Source of the DNA: Hymenobacter chitinivorans DSM 11115
GTDB lineage: Bacteria; Bacteroidota; Bacteroidia; Cytophagales; Hymenobacteraceae
Assembly: GCF_002797555.1 (NCBI RefSeq)
Contig: NZ_PGFA01000001.1
Location: 2,728,001 to 2,792,000 of the forward strand
Direction of reading: 5' to 3'
Length of the DNA: 64,000 nt
Shown here: piece by piece, positions 24,849 through 32,816 of the stretch
Layout: each line of letters starts with the position of its first letter
Numbering within the stretch: the stretch's first letter is position 1
Translations under genes and position numbers: made by a program
The notes under the pieces: generated by a model
What the model was told of the DNA's origin: nothing
Databases searched by the model: none
The model's input: only the letters and a program-made list of their open reading frames with translations

Positions 24849-26411
24849 GTGAAGCAACTCCTACTCATTGTCAGCCTGCTGATTTTTGCCCAGCAAGCCC
24901 AGGCCCAGGCTCATACCTGCAACCTCGAATTAAGAACCCAGACCGAGGTAGACGCTTTCAGGAACATGACCTGCACTGGCATCGACAACCTATCCATAAC
25001 CGGCGGAGTAGTGGGACAACCCACCGACGGCATCTTCGACCTGAGCCCCTTGGCCGGTATTACGTCCGTTACGGGTTCGGTGTCCATCAGCCTGCATGAC
25101 CTGACCGATATCGGGCCCCTGAGCAATATCACGCAGATTGGCGGTGGCTTGTACATTACCGGTGGCACTGCGCTCAACTTTATACCGGTCAACGGCTTCC
25201 AAAGCCTGGCAACGGTTGGGGGGGATGTGATTATCATGAACAATCCCTCCCTGACGCTCATAGCCGGCTTCCCGCTGCTGAGCAAATCCCGAACGGTAAC
25301 AATCAGTAATAATGCCGCCCTGGGCGCCATAACCGGCTTCACTTCACTTTCCAAGACGGGCGCGCTCAGCATTAGCCAGTGTGCATCCCTGCGTTCCATT
25401 AGCGGCCTAAATGCTCTGACGACCGTCCAGCCAATTCCCACGAATCCCCCGACCCAACTGCCCGAGCCCGTCGTGTCGATAACCGATAACCCCTTGCTGG
25501 AGGAAATTACCGGCCTGGGCGCGCTGGCTACCTCGGGCAGTATGATGATTTTCATGAACCCGGCGCTCAAGGAACTTACGGGCTTCAACAACCTAAAATC
25601 CCTGACGAATCTGTACATCGGTGCTAACACGGCCATGACCACCCTTTCGGGGTTTAACGGCGGCCTGGTGGTCAGCGAAACTGGCATCGTTAATATCAAC
25701 ACCAATGAGCAGCTCACGAGCATCACGGGCTTCAGCGGCCTGAATACCCAGTCCCTTTCTATTCATACCAATAACGCCCTGAAGGAAATTCCCGGCTTTG
25801 CCGGTAGCAGAGGCGTGACGGCCAGTATTAGCGGCAACCCGGCCCTGGAAGCGGTAACGGGCTTTAAAAACGCGAATTTCACCAATACGGTACAAGTTAC
25901 CGACAATGCCAAGCTGCAGCGAATCAGTGGCTTTAGCGGCACCGCGGCGCCGAGTTTGATTCAGGTATCATTTAACCCGCGGCTGACTTCCATTATCGAC
26001 GCCTTTGCTTATTCCAGCTACACTCCGCTTTCCACCCTGCGCATAGAATACAATACGGCCCTGGCCATCTGCGCCGTACCCTGGATTTGCAGCTACCTGA
26101 ACCGCAATGGGCTGGCTTACTTCACCCAGAACGCCACCGGGTGCAACACCAACGCGGCCGTGCAGCAGGCCTGCCAGGTACTGGGCACGCCGCAACCCGA
26201 CGCGGCGCAGCCGGCCACCGCGTATCCTAACCCCGTCACGGACCTACTGCATCTGCCGGGTGCCTCCAAGTTCCGCATCTGCGACCTGATGGGCCGGGTG
26301 CTGCTGCAAGGCGAAGGTGCCGCCGTATCGGTGGCCGCGCTGCCGGAAGGTCTGTACGTGGTGCAAACCGGCCCCGGGCTGAAGACGAGCTTCCGCATCA
26401 GCAAACTCTAG
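24849..26411 (+). CDS. Secreted receptor-L/leucine-rich-like repeat protein with T9SS tail
   Basis: A 520-residue exported protein. A signal peptide (from a GTG start, ending QQAQAQA) is followed by about twelve irregular repeats of 25-40 residues, with phrases such as LSIT, ITGFTSL and ALKEITGF, in the style of receptor-L/LRR solenoids. The C-terminus (about 445-520) is a type A T9SS sorting domain: AYPNPVTDLLHLPG, then ICDLMGRVLLQG and LPEGLYVVQ. It is probably secreted and anchored at the cell surface. It lies exactly between two copies of the transketolase 3' end. Confidence 0.85.
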   Translation: MKQLLLIVSLLIFAQQAQAQAHTCNLELRTQTEVDAFRNMTCTGIDNLSITGGVVGQPTDGIFDLSPLAGITSVTGSVSISLHDLTDIGPLSNITQIGGGLYITGGTALNFIPVNGFQSLATVGGDVIIMNNPSLTLIAGFPLLSKSRTVTISNNAALGAITGFTSLSKTGALSISQCASLRSISGLNALTTVQPIPTNPPTQLPEPVVSITDNPLLEEITGLGALATSGSMMIFMNPALKELTGFNNLKSLTNLYIGANTAMTTLSGFNGGLVVSETGIVNINTNEQLTSITGFSGLNTQSLSIHTNNALKEIPGFAGSRGVTASISGNPALEAVTGFKNANFTNTVQVTDNAKLQRISGFSGTAAPSLIQVSFNPRLTSIIDAFAYSSYTPLSTLRIEYNTALAICAVPWICSYLNRNGLAYFTQNATGCNTNAAVQQACQVLGTPQPDAAQPATAYPNPVTDLLHLPGASKFRICDLMGRVLLQGEGAAVSVAALPEGLYVVQTGPGLKTSFRISKL

Positions 26412-26429
26412 AGCGGTGGCGGCAGCAGG

Positions 26430-26535
26430 CTTCGGCGAGTCCGGCACCCCCAACCAGCTCCTGGAGAAATATGGCCTGATGGAAAACGACATCGTAGCCG
26501 CCGTGGAGAAAGTACTGGCCCACAAGGCCAAGTAG
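26430..26535 (+). pseudogene. Second copy of the transketolase C-subunit 3' end
   Basis: These 106 bp align without gaps to 24308-24413, the end of the transketolase C-subunit gene; by hand 95 positions are identical. The reading frame is kept (GESGTPNQLLEKYGLMENDIVAAVEK and so on, ending in TAG). There is no start, so it is a gene-end remnant. It begins 19 bp after the stop of the T9SS protein gene and is followed by the same palindromic repeat and terminator as the intact gene. Confidence 0.92.
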
Positions 26536-26552
26536 TTCTTCACCAATGACCA

Positions 26553-26665
26553 GAACGTCATGCTGAGCGCAGCCGAAGCATCGCTACTGCTTCGTTGTCA
26601 CAGTAATTTAATTACTACTGCGGTAGAGATGCTTCGACTTCGCTCAGCATGACAGACGTTTTTAG
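26553..26665. repeat. Palindromic intergenic repeat, GAACGTCAT family copy
   Basis: GAACGTCATGCTGAGCGCAG and GAAGCATCGCTAC on the left; GGTAGAGATGCTTCGACTTC and GCTCAGCATGACAGACG on the right; the centre is AGTAATTTAATTACT. It is closely similar to the copy after the intact transketolase gene. Confidence 0.75.
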
Positions 26666-26695
26666 CAAGTCACTCTTACTTGCTATTTTATATCA

Positions 26696-26732
26696 AAACG
26701 GCCCCGGTTGCGCCATGCAGCCGGGGCCGTTT
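26696..26732 (+). terminator. Terminator copy after the transketolase remnant
   Basis: AAACGGCCCCGGTTGC pairs with GCAGCCGGGGCCGTTT around GCCAT. Core and loop are identical to the 24558 copy. The rest of the gap up to 26813 holds nothing recognisable. Confidence 0.85.
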
Positions 26733-26813
26733 CTGTAGGAATGAAAGCTACAAGCGTTATGTATCCGGGAAACATTGCTTCCTATTACCCCACCATATTC
26801 CAGAGCGAGGGTA

Positions 26814-27386
26814 TTATTGTGTAGCCGGTAGCCGCTGCAAAATCTTTGCCCCCACGTACACCAGGCCGCGCCGGATAACGCCGTATACTACCCAGCCAAT
26901 AAGCCCCAATACGGTACCGATAATGGTGGGCAGCACGGCCCCAAAAGTATAGGTCATGGCCAGCACAAAGCCCAGCAGGCACTCGGGCCGGTAAATCGGG
27001 ACGAAGAAGGCCAGGGCAAACAAGCCCAGCATTACATTGCCCGCCATATCCGGCTCGCCGGCCGTAAACAGCCCCGAGATTAAAACGCCGAACAGCAAAG
27101 CGCCCGCAAACCCGTACAGCGCCCGCCGCAAAGCCGGGGTTGGGTCGGAGTCCGCCCGGGTGGGGCCGAAAACCCGCTGCCGGATGCGGGACAGCAGCAA
27201 CCACGTAAGCACCGGCAGCAAGAGCCCACCCCACCCGTTGGAAACGGCGGGCAGCTCCTGCTGAGCCAGGAAATGATGACTCGGCACACCGCCGTGGAAA
27301 TGGCTCCAGGCCAGCAGCGCCCAAATAGCCACCGTCACGAGCAGGGTGCAATACCGGCTAAGCCTGGAAAAACGCGTTTCAGTCAT
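26814..27386 (-). CDS. Integral membrane protein, unknown function
   Basis: A 190-residue protein with five or six probable membrane helices (LLVTVAIWALLAW, GGLLLPVLTWLLL, ALYGFAGALLFGVLISGLF, MAGNVMLGLFALAFFVPIY, LLGFVLAMTYTFGAVLPTI, VLGLIGWVVYGVI). A charged loop (RIRQRVFGPTRADSDPTP) separates helices 2 and 3. I recognise no family. It lies on the minus strand within the segment bounded by transketolase remnants. Confidence 0.7.
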   Translation of the reverse strand: MTETRFSRLSRYCTLLVTVAIWALLAWSHFHGGVPSHHFLAQQELPAVSNGWGGLLLPVLTWLLLSRIRQRVFGPTRADSDPTPALRRALYGFAGALLFGVLISGLFTAGEPDMAGNVMLGLFALAFFVPIYRPECLLGFVLAMTYTFGAVLPTIIGTVLGLIGWVVYGVIRRGLVYVGAKILQRLPATQ

Positions 27387-27441
27387 AAGGCGAGGAGTAA
27401 ACTTCGTCGTTAGGATGGCGCTTCGGGTTTAACGTGGCGCT

Positions 27442-27924
27442 TTACTTAATGCCTTCGTTCAGCTTGGCGTTTTGGCCCGCCAAAATGCGCCAGGCCCCGG
27501 CGCGCTTGGTAAGCACCAGGGTGCGGCGAAACTCAAAGGTTTGCCCGGGGTACCGCTCGTCGCCGCTCAGGCCGGTGCGCACGTGCAGGATGGCCACGTC
27601 GGGTTTGACGAACGTCACGTCCTCAATGGCGCGGGTGTAGTAGTGCGAGGTTTTGAAGTACGTGCCGTGCACCGTCTGGTAGTGCTCCTGAATTGCCGGC
27701 TGGCCTTTGGAATACGCCCCAAACCAATTCACCCAGGTGGCATCGGGGTGGTACTGGGCGGCGAGGCCCTTGGCGTCGTGGCGGTTCCAGGCGCTTTCGT
27801 AGTCGGCTACCACCTGCCGGAGGGCCGCCTCGTCCTTCGATTGGTCCGCCTGCTGGGCGGCTACCGGGTGCCACAGCAGCGCGAAGAGGATGGTAAGCAG
27901 CTGGATGGCAAGGAGCTTTTTCAT
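27442..27924 (-). CDS. SnoaL-like/DUF4440 (SgcJ-EcaC) family protein, exported
   Basis: A 160-residue protein with a signal peptide (LLAIQLLTILFALLWHPVAAQQ). The cystatin-like alpha+beta fold follows: LRQVVADYESAWNRHDAKGLAAQYHPDATWVNWFG is the standard opening helix pair of the SgcJ/EcaC group, then EHYQTVHGTYFKTSHY, VAILHVRTGL and the closing GAWRILAGQNAKLNEG. Family members are small-molecule-binding or isomerase-like; the substrate is unknown. It is 55 bp upstream of, and co-directional with, the membrane protein gene. Confidence 0.85.
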   Translation of the reverse strand: MKKLLAIQLLTILFALLWHPVAAQQADQSKDEAALRQVVADYESAWNRHDAKGLAAQYHPDATWVNWFGAYSKGQPAIQEHYQTVHGTYFKTSHYYTRAIEDVTFVKPDVAILHVRTGLSGDERYPGQTFEFRRTLVLTKRAGAWRILAGQNAKLNEGIK

Positions 27925-27987
27925 ACTGAGATACGTGGTGAACCAAGTGAATCACTCCGGGCCACTGCTGCTGCCCGGGCAGCACGC

Positions 27988-28011
27988 TATTGACCTGATG
28001 GCAAGTCAATA
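27988..28011. promoter_or_regulatory. Inverted repeat upstream of the SnoaL-like gene
   Basis: TATTGAC (27988-27994) and GTCAATA (28005-28011) are separated by 10 bp, at 64 bp upstream of the minus-strand start. It could be an operator; the regulator is unknown. Confidence 0.3.
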
Positions 28012-28075
28012 TAGTAGGAATGTAATAAAGATGGTCTGGGATAAAATCACCCGCGGGAACGGGTTGCTGATTACT

Positions 28076-28197
28076 CCTGCCCTTGGACATGGTGGCCGGG
28101 CATGGCTCAGGTGGCGAGGTTGGCACTTCCATACGGCCTGATTGGAAACAACATCTTGGCGGCCGTGGAGAAAGCACTAGCCCGCAAGGCCAAATAG
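28076..28197 (+). pseudogene. Third, degraded copy of the transketolase C-subunit 3' end
   Basis: TGCCCTTGGACATGGTGGCC aligns with 24277 onward, and GGCCGTGGAGAAAGCACTAG followed by CCCGCAAGGCCAAATAG aligns with the gene end. A stretch of about 15-20 bp is missing in the middle and the frame is broken. Homology starts further upstream than in the 26430 copy. The flank after the stop (GTTCTTCAA) matches that of the 26430 copy (TTCTTCACC) and not the intact gene. Confidence 0.85.
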
Positions 28198-28218
28198 GTT
28201 CTTCAAGTTAGTGGTAAT

Positions 28219-28259
28219 AAAAATAGCCCCGATTGCATCGCGCAACCGGAGCCGTTTTT
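28219..28259 (+). terminator. Degraded terminator copy after the third remnant
   Basis: AAAATAGCCCCGATTGC and GCGCAACCGGAGCCGTTTTT form an imperfect version of the GGCCCCGG terminator, with a T-run. Confidence 0.55.
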
Positions 28260-28326
28260 ATTATCACTATTCAGAAAACTTATACCTGACGTTGGCACTA
28301 GATTCATTGATTAGATATGATTTATT

Positions 28327-29001
28327 TTACATCTTAGCTTCAACTTTGGCCTTTTGAAACTTCCAGCTTTGCGTTAGCTGTAGAAGCATTTGGCTCGCCT
28401 TAAACATATTAAATGCAAAATCAACTTTTTCATCAATAGCAAAGAAATCAAAATTTCCTATTCTTGTCGATATAGTTCTTCCTTCATTTGAAACTATTTT
28501 TGTTTGTAAAAAAGAATGCTCATTGCTCAGATGAATATGTCCAGATGTATTCACATAGAGATTATGAATACCAGGAAACAACTCTTTATCTAACTTGGTA
28601 ACTAGATAAGTGTCTGTCATTTTTTCACCAGAGGCAGACTTCATATTTCTAATATGACCCCCTTTCAAGTATTCAATAAAAAAGTCATTGTAATCTTTTA
28701 CCAATGTTGATGCGTAAAATCTAAGGCAATTATCAACCTGAATCCTAATCAGAGGAACAGCAGATATATAATTATTTACATATGCCAATGTTTTAAAACC
28801 ATTCATTAAAGAAATAGCCCTATTTATAATAGCAGAAACAAATAAATCCATCGTATGAAGATGCCCTTTATTTCCACCGATCTGCAGGAACAACCTAGCC
28901 TCTTCAATAAATAGCTTCTCAAGCTTTCCTAAATCTTGGAGAACGATTTCTAAATCATCATCTGAAACATCTTTTCTCCTGTTAATTACTTGAGGTTTCA
29001 T
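28327..29001 (-). CDS. AT-rich orphan, possibly DUF5677-like helical protein
   Basis: A 224-residue, mostly helical protein from the ATG at 29001; a TTG at 29037 would add 12 residues. Features include the helix ISLMNGFKTLAYVNNYISA, then VPLIRIQVDNCLRFYAS, and FKASQMLLQLTQSW. The pattern of ISA-x-LIR-x-QVD-x-LRF-A resembles DUF5677-type proteins, but I am not sure. Base composition is strikingly AT-rich and codons differ from every neighbour, so recent horizontal transfer is likely. It may be defence-related cargo, which is speculation. Confidence 0.7.
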   Translation of the reverse strand: MKPQVINRRKDVSDDDLEIVLQDLGKLEKLFIEEARLFLQIGGNKGHLHTMDLFVSAIINRAISLMNGFKTLAYVNNYISAVPLIRIQVDNCLRFYASTLVKDYNDFFIEYLKGGHIRNMKSASGEKMTDTYLVTKLDKELFPGIHNLYVNTSGHIHLSNEHSFLQTKIVSNEGRTISTRIGNFDFFAIDEKVDFAFNMFKASQMLLQLTQSWKFQKAKVEAKM

Positions 29002-29156
29002 AAGGCTTTCAGTTATTATTTGCACTGCAAGAAGCAACAGTAAATACTATGGTTAGGCAATATAAGTTTAGTGTATGACATGCTTTGTTTTTATTTTATT
29101 GAATACATATTTCAGCCAGTATTAACCCCACCCCCACCAAACCCTTCCCCATCCCT

Positions 29157-29409
29157 CCGGAAAATCTCCACCTCCCCCACCACACCCGTGACAGCCTCTC
29201 CGGAAAACTCCGCCTCACTCATCACAGCCGTGATAGGTACTCCGGAAAACTTCACCCCACCCATCACGACTGTGATGGATGCCCCGGAAAACTTCGCACC
29301 GTCCATCACGACTGTGATAGGCACTCCGGAAAACTTCGCCCTACCTATCACAGCTGTGATGGGTGCTCCGGAAAACTTCGCAGCGCCTATCACGCGTGTG
29401 GCGGGTAGT
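29157..29409. repeat. 42-bp tandem array with internal palindromes (six units)
   Basis: Six contiguous units start with CCGGAAAA at 29157, 29200, 29242, 29284, 29326 and 29368. The first is 43 bp and the others 42 bp. Each of units 2-5 contains ATCACRRCYGTGAT (ATCACAGCTGTGAT in unit 5 is a perfect palindrome), plus a TCCGGA palindrome at the junctions. The regular 14-residue ORF patterns on both strands follow from the multiple-of-three period. The flanks 29002-29156 and 29410-29487 are AT-rich and hold no gene. Confidence 0.92.
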
Positions 29410-29487
29410 GCGCTGTTTTTCAGTTAGGTTAACTCAACTATTATCTCTACCTAGACCCATCTTCAATCCTTTTATCTACTTCCCATT

Positions 29488-30192
29488 ATGCTTTCGTTTG
29501 AAAAGATCTTTAGCAATTGGTTCGCTGATATTGAGCTGAGCTTCGACGACCTCGAAGCCGGGACCCGGGACCACCTGGAGCGCCTGCGCAAGGGCAACGA
29601 AAAGGACCGGTTCGCGGACCTGATAAAGGCTACCGAGGCGTGCTACACCGCGTATTTTGGGCGGCGTAGTCAGTCGGCGACGGCCAGCAGCACGGGCAAG
29701 GGTACTACTCTCACGCTGCATGAGGCCATGGAGGCCATGACCGATTGGCTGGTGGGCGAGGGCCAGGAAGCCATTTATTACAAGCTTAAAAAGGAAGCTG
29801 ACCGCCTGCGCTTTTTTCCGCGCGGCAACTCCGAGTACCACCAGGCCCGTCACGGCGAGTGGCCCGGCCTGCTGGAGCGCCTCGATACGGCTTTCGAGGA
29901 CCTGGGTGGCCCCTTCGAGGCCGAGGTGAAGGCCGCTTACAAACGCCACCGCGACGCCCTGCTCTTAGCCCTGGCCACCCAGAGCGGGGTGAAAAAGCAG
30001 CAGGCCGACGCCAGCGTGGGCAGCGCCGCCGAGCGGGCCCTGCTCACCCGGCAGCTCTCGCGCAACGCCCGCACCCTGGGCCTGGTGTTCGACGAGCAGC
30101 CCCGGGAGGCCGTCTCCTACTTCGATAAAAGGTACTTCAACCAGCACCAGCCCGGCGCGGGCAAGCAGGCTCCGGCCCAGCCCACCGCGTAG
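29488..30192 (+). CDS. Hypothetical helical protein
   Basis: A 234-residue soluble, charge-rich protein with no signal or membrane segment. The start (MLSFEKIFSNWFADIELSFDDL) is followed by largely helical sequence and a disordered Gln/Pro/Ala tail. Segments such as LHEAMEAMTDWLVGEGQEAIYYKLKKEADRLRFFPRG look structured. No family or motif is recognised. Codon use is typical of the genome. The 42-bp array lies 80 bp upstream and a strong terminator follows. Confidence 0.7.
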   Translation: MLSFEKIFSNWFADIELSFDDLEAGTRDHLERLRKGNEKDRFADLIKATEACYTAYFGRRSQSATASSTGKGTTLTLHEAMEAMTDWLVGEGQEAIYYKLKKEADRLRFFPRGNSEYHQARHGEWPGLLERLDTAFEDLGGPFEAEVKAAYKRHRDALLLALATQSGVKKQQADASVGSAAERALLTRQLSRNARTLGLVFDEQPREAVSYFDKRYFNQHQPGAGKQAPAQPTA

Positions 30193-30218
30193 CCCCACCA
30201 GACAATCCGAATAAACCG

Positions 30219-30255
30219 AAACGGCCCCGGCTGCGTGATGCAGCCGGGGCCGTTT
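30219..30255. terminator. Terminator between convergent genes
   Basis: AAACGGCCCCGGCTGC pairs perfectly with GCAGCCGGGGCCGTTT around GTGAT. The same architecture occurs at 24558 and 26696. Confidence 0.82.
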
Positions 30256-30262
30256 GGCGGGG

Positions 30263-30778
30263 TTAGGGTCCGTTGCCGTTGCTGAGCCGACTCCGGATAA
30301 AGGACTCGTCGGCCGTGGCGGGCCAGTCGGCAAAGGGGTACAAGGCCTGGTTGACCAGCACAAAGAACGTTTGCCCGGGGTAGCGCTGGCGCACCTCTTC
30401 CAGCTCCGGCACCGGCGCCCCCGGGTAGCGGAGGCGGGCGTTGGCGGGCAGGGTTACCAATAAGTACCGCTTTTGGGCGTAGGCAACCAGGGCGGGCGAG
30501 CCCAGAATGCGCCAGTCGGCCGGCGGGGTGGCGGGCTGGTCGGGCCCCAGGAAGGCCAGCAGCAGCAGGCGCGAATCGGCGGCGCGGCCGGGGCCCGGCG
30601 GCGGCTCCAAACAGCGCTGGGCACTTTCTATGGATTGGTAGACCGGGGCACAGCACCCGCAGGCTGCCTGGCGCCCCTGGGGCAGCACCCCGCAGCCGGG
30701 CAACAGCAGCAGCAAAGCCCCGAGGCGGAGTAAGTGGCCCCGACCTACCGGCGACCAAAGCGCGGCAAGGGTTAGCAC
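30263..30778 (-). CDS. Putative lipoprotein, unknown function
   Basis: A 171-residue protein from a GTG start that overlaps the upstream gene by 7 bp. Residues 16-29 form a lipoprotein signal (LLLLLPGC, Cys 29). A Cys cluster (ACGCC, then RCLEPP) follows. The C-terminal part (YLLVTLPANARL, then YPGQTFFVLVNQALYPFADWP) could be a thioredoxin-like strand order, but no CxxC active site is seen there. Family unknown. Confidence 0.6.
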   Translation of the reverse strand: MLTLAALWSPVGRGHLLRLGALLLLLPGCGVLPQGRQAACGCCAPVYQSIESAQRCLEPPPGPGRAADSRLLLLAFLGPDQPATPPADWRILGSPALVAYAQKRYLLVTLPANARLRYPGAPVPELEEVRQRYPGQTFFVLVNQALYPFADWPATADESFIRSRLSNGNGP

Positions 30779-31278
30779 GGCTCCCAGAGCTCCAGTTCTA
30801 CCAGCCGGCCCTGTTCGAAGAAGAGGTGAACCCGGTCGTCGCAGTTGGCGCAGGTCATCAGGCTCACCTCCGTGCCGCGCTTGGAGATGGAAGCGGCCCG
30901 CACGGCGGCCGGATACACTTTCTGCAAATCGGCCAGGGTAGTTTTGCCGGTCAGGGTGATAGTGGGGGTTTGGTAGGTGTATTTACCGGAGCGAAAATCC
31001 AGCAATTCGAGCTCGGCCTGGTCGTGGTCGAGAAAAAAGCTCGTCTTGCCGGCGAAGTAGTAGCGCTGGCGCACCTTGGCGGCGGCCTCCTCCCGGCTCG
31101 TGTGGCACTCCTCGCCCACCGCCGCAATGCGGGCCGGCGGGCCCAGCGCCCGCAGCAGCTCTTGCTTGGTGGTATAAGACGGCAGCTTGGCGTTGACCAG
31201 GGACTTACTGGGGTTGAGCAGCGGTTCGGAGGGCAGCACGGTGAAGCTGCACAGGGCCAGGGCGAGAAGGTAGCGCAT
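30772..31278 (-). CDS. Exported protein, unknown function
   Basis: A 168-residue protein with a short signal peptide (residues 1-17). The mature part has four cysteines (GEECHTS, TCANCDD, EPC), which suggests disulfides. The middle segment (QRYYFAGKTSFFLDHDQAELELLDFRSGKYTYQ) is beta-rich. No family is recognised. The downstream lipoprotein gene overlaps its stop, so the two form an operon. Confidence 0.68.
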   Translation of the reverse strand: MRYLLALALCSFTVLPSEPLLNPSKSLVNAKLPSYTTKQELLRALGPPARIAAVGEECHTSREEAAAKVRQRYYFAGKTSFFLDHDQAELELLDFRSGKYTYQTPTITLTGKTTLADLQKVYPAAVRAASISKRGTEVSLMTCANCDDRVHLFFEQGRLVELELWEPC

Positions 31279-31367
31279 ACGGATACGGGTAAAGTGAGCG
31301 GATAAAGGGGGAAAAGGGCGGGAACTCCAAACAGCCCATAACTAGCCGTATGGCCGTTGGCGGCGGG

Positions 31368-31976
31368 CTAGTGCATGCAGCCCACGTAGATGCGGGAGGT
31401 AAGCTTGAAGGCGTTCTGGTCGGCCCGCCGCAGCACGGCCAGGGCGCTGTCGGCACTGGCTTCCTGCTGGTAGATGCCCGTGACCAGGGCCATGGTTTTG
31501 GCGCCGGCCTGGTCTTTATACTCGTTCAGGTACTCCAGGCTCAGGGTGTGGCCCGGGAAGCGGCGGGGGTAATACTCGCCGGCGTACAGTTCGTCCTCGT
31601 CATCGGCGGGCAGGATAATCTGGTTTTTGCGGGCGTCGAAGTAGCGGCCCAGCGTATCAATGGGCAGGGCGTACTGCTGGCTCAGGCCCAGCATATGGCG
31701 GCGCAGGGCCGGGTACGAGCGGCTGGTGTCGGCCACGACCACGAAGAAGGTGGCGTAGTCGGCACTGGTGCTGTCGGCCGGGGCGTCTTCGGCTACGGCA
31801 GTTGCTTCGGCGGCCTTGGCCGCCGCTACCGGCGCCGCCCTCGGCGGGACCGGGCTGGCGGCCAAGGCCGGCGCGGGTACGGGCTGGGGCGGCGCAGCGG
31901 CCGGCGCCGACTGGCAGGCGGCAACTAGTACGGTGGCGGGCAGCAAGAGGCAATACGGTAAATAGCGCGGCAACAT
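31368..31976 (-). CDS. Lipoprotein with Ala/Pro-rich linker, SPOR-like C-terminus
   Basis: A 202-residue protein from the ATG at 31976, chosen because it opens directly into a lipoprotein signal (LLLPATVLVAAC, Cys 21). Residues 22-70 form an Ala/Pro-rich spacer. The C-terminal 130 residues begin ADYATFFVVVADTSRSYPALRRHML and include a repeat of alpha/beta units (LVTGIYQQEASADSALAVLRR). This resembles a SPOR-type peptidoglycan-binding fold, though the match is weak. Confidence 0.68.
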   Translation of the reverse strand: MLPRYLPYCLLLPATVLVAACQSAPAAAPPQPVPAPALAASPVPPRAAPVAAAKAAEATAVAEDAPADSTSADYATFFVVVADTSRSYPALRRHMLGLSQQYALPIDTLGRYFDARKNQIILPADDEDELYAGEYYPRRFPGHTLSLEYLNEYKDQAGAKTMALVTGIYQQEASADSALAVLRRADQNAFKLTSRIYVGCMH

Positions 31977-32084
31977 AGCGGGGGAATATCCTGGGAGTTT
32001 CTTGGCGGCGCGGGGAGCCGGCGGCAATATAGTAGGTTGGCGGTATTGGGCCGGCTCCGGCAGCCGGGCCGGGCTTACGCCCCG

Positions 32085-32669
32085 CTACAAGGGGCCAATG
32101 GCAAACGTCACTGCCACCACCGTCTGGTTGCCGGCGCCCCGGGCCAGGCTGTCAATGGACACGGAGCTGCGCATGGTTTTGGAACCGTAGAAAATATCTT
32201 CGCCCAGGGCCAGGGGGCGGCCCGGCTTTTTCTGGTCCTGGTTGAGGCGGGCCGTCAGCAGCCGGATGCCCTGGGGCAGGTCGATGGGCGCCTGCAGGCC
32301 GGGCAGCAGGCCGCTCATGAGCGTGGCGGCGTGGCGAAACCAGGGCGCCGGGTTGGTGGTGGGCGGCCCAAACCGGGCCGTGGTAATGAGAAACCGCAGC
32401 ATGTAATACTCGCAGCCCTCGTTGTAGATGACGACCTGGTCACCGTTGGGGCAGGCTATGGTTTCGATGCCGTTGATCTTGTCGGGCAGCAGGCGGAAGG
32501 TGGAGCGGGGAAAGACGGCCTTTTTCACGATGGGCTCGGCGGCCCCCCGCACGCAATCCGCGTCCTGGGCTAGCGGCGGGGCCGGGGCCGGAGTGGCGGG
32601 GGCCGCCGCGGGCTGGCCCAGCAGGCCGCCGCCGAGCAGCAGGCCCAAAGCAAGTAGTAACGGATTCAT
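32085..32669 (-). CDS. Exported protein, unknown function
   Basis: A 194-residue protein with a signal peptide (LLLALGLLLGGGLLGQPAAA) and an Ala/Pro linker. A globular part follows with three cysteines (DADCVRG, ETIACPNGD, NEGCEYY). The N-terminal segment after the linker (SRSTFRLL, INGIETIACPNGDQVVIYNEGCEYYMLRFLI) may form a beta-sheet. No family is recognised; it is one of a series of unrelated envelope proteins in this region. Confidence 0.68.
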   Translation of the reverse strand: MNPLLLALGLLLGGGLLGQPAAAPATPAPAPPLAQDADCVRGAAEPIVKKAVFPRSTFRLLPDKINGIETIACPNGDQVVIYNEGCEYYMLRFLITTARFGPPTTNPAPWFRHAATLMSGLLPGLQAPIDLPQGIRLLTARLNQDQKKPGRPLALGEDIFYGSKTMRSSVSIDSLARGAGNQTVVAVTFAIGPL

Positions 32670-32776
32670 CTAGCGGGGTATAACTAAGCTATTTGTAAGC
32701 TGCTTATGGCGCCGGGCAGCCGGCGCGGCGGAAGATATAGAAATTGGCTAGAAGTAGCGGCTTCGGCGGGCCTGTT

Positions 32777-32784
32777 TACCTTTG
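32777..32784 (+). promoter_or_regulatory. Promoter -7 element of the DUF481-like gene
   Basis: TACCTTTG, 32 bp before the ATG at 32817. Confidence 0.45.
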
Positions 32785-32816
32785 CCGCTCACCATAGCTG
32801 CCCTACCGCACTCGGC

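Noticed and set aside
29071..29427. Open frame with 14-residue repeats (PENFAxPITxV) across the 42-bp array, and its mirror on the minus strand
   Set aside because: Both strands give similar repeats because the unit is a multiple of three and holds palindromes; there is no signal or family, so it is treated as non-coding.
30219..30255. Fourth copy of the transketolase gene end
   Set aside because: Only the terminator is similar; no transketolase-derived sequence precedes it.
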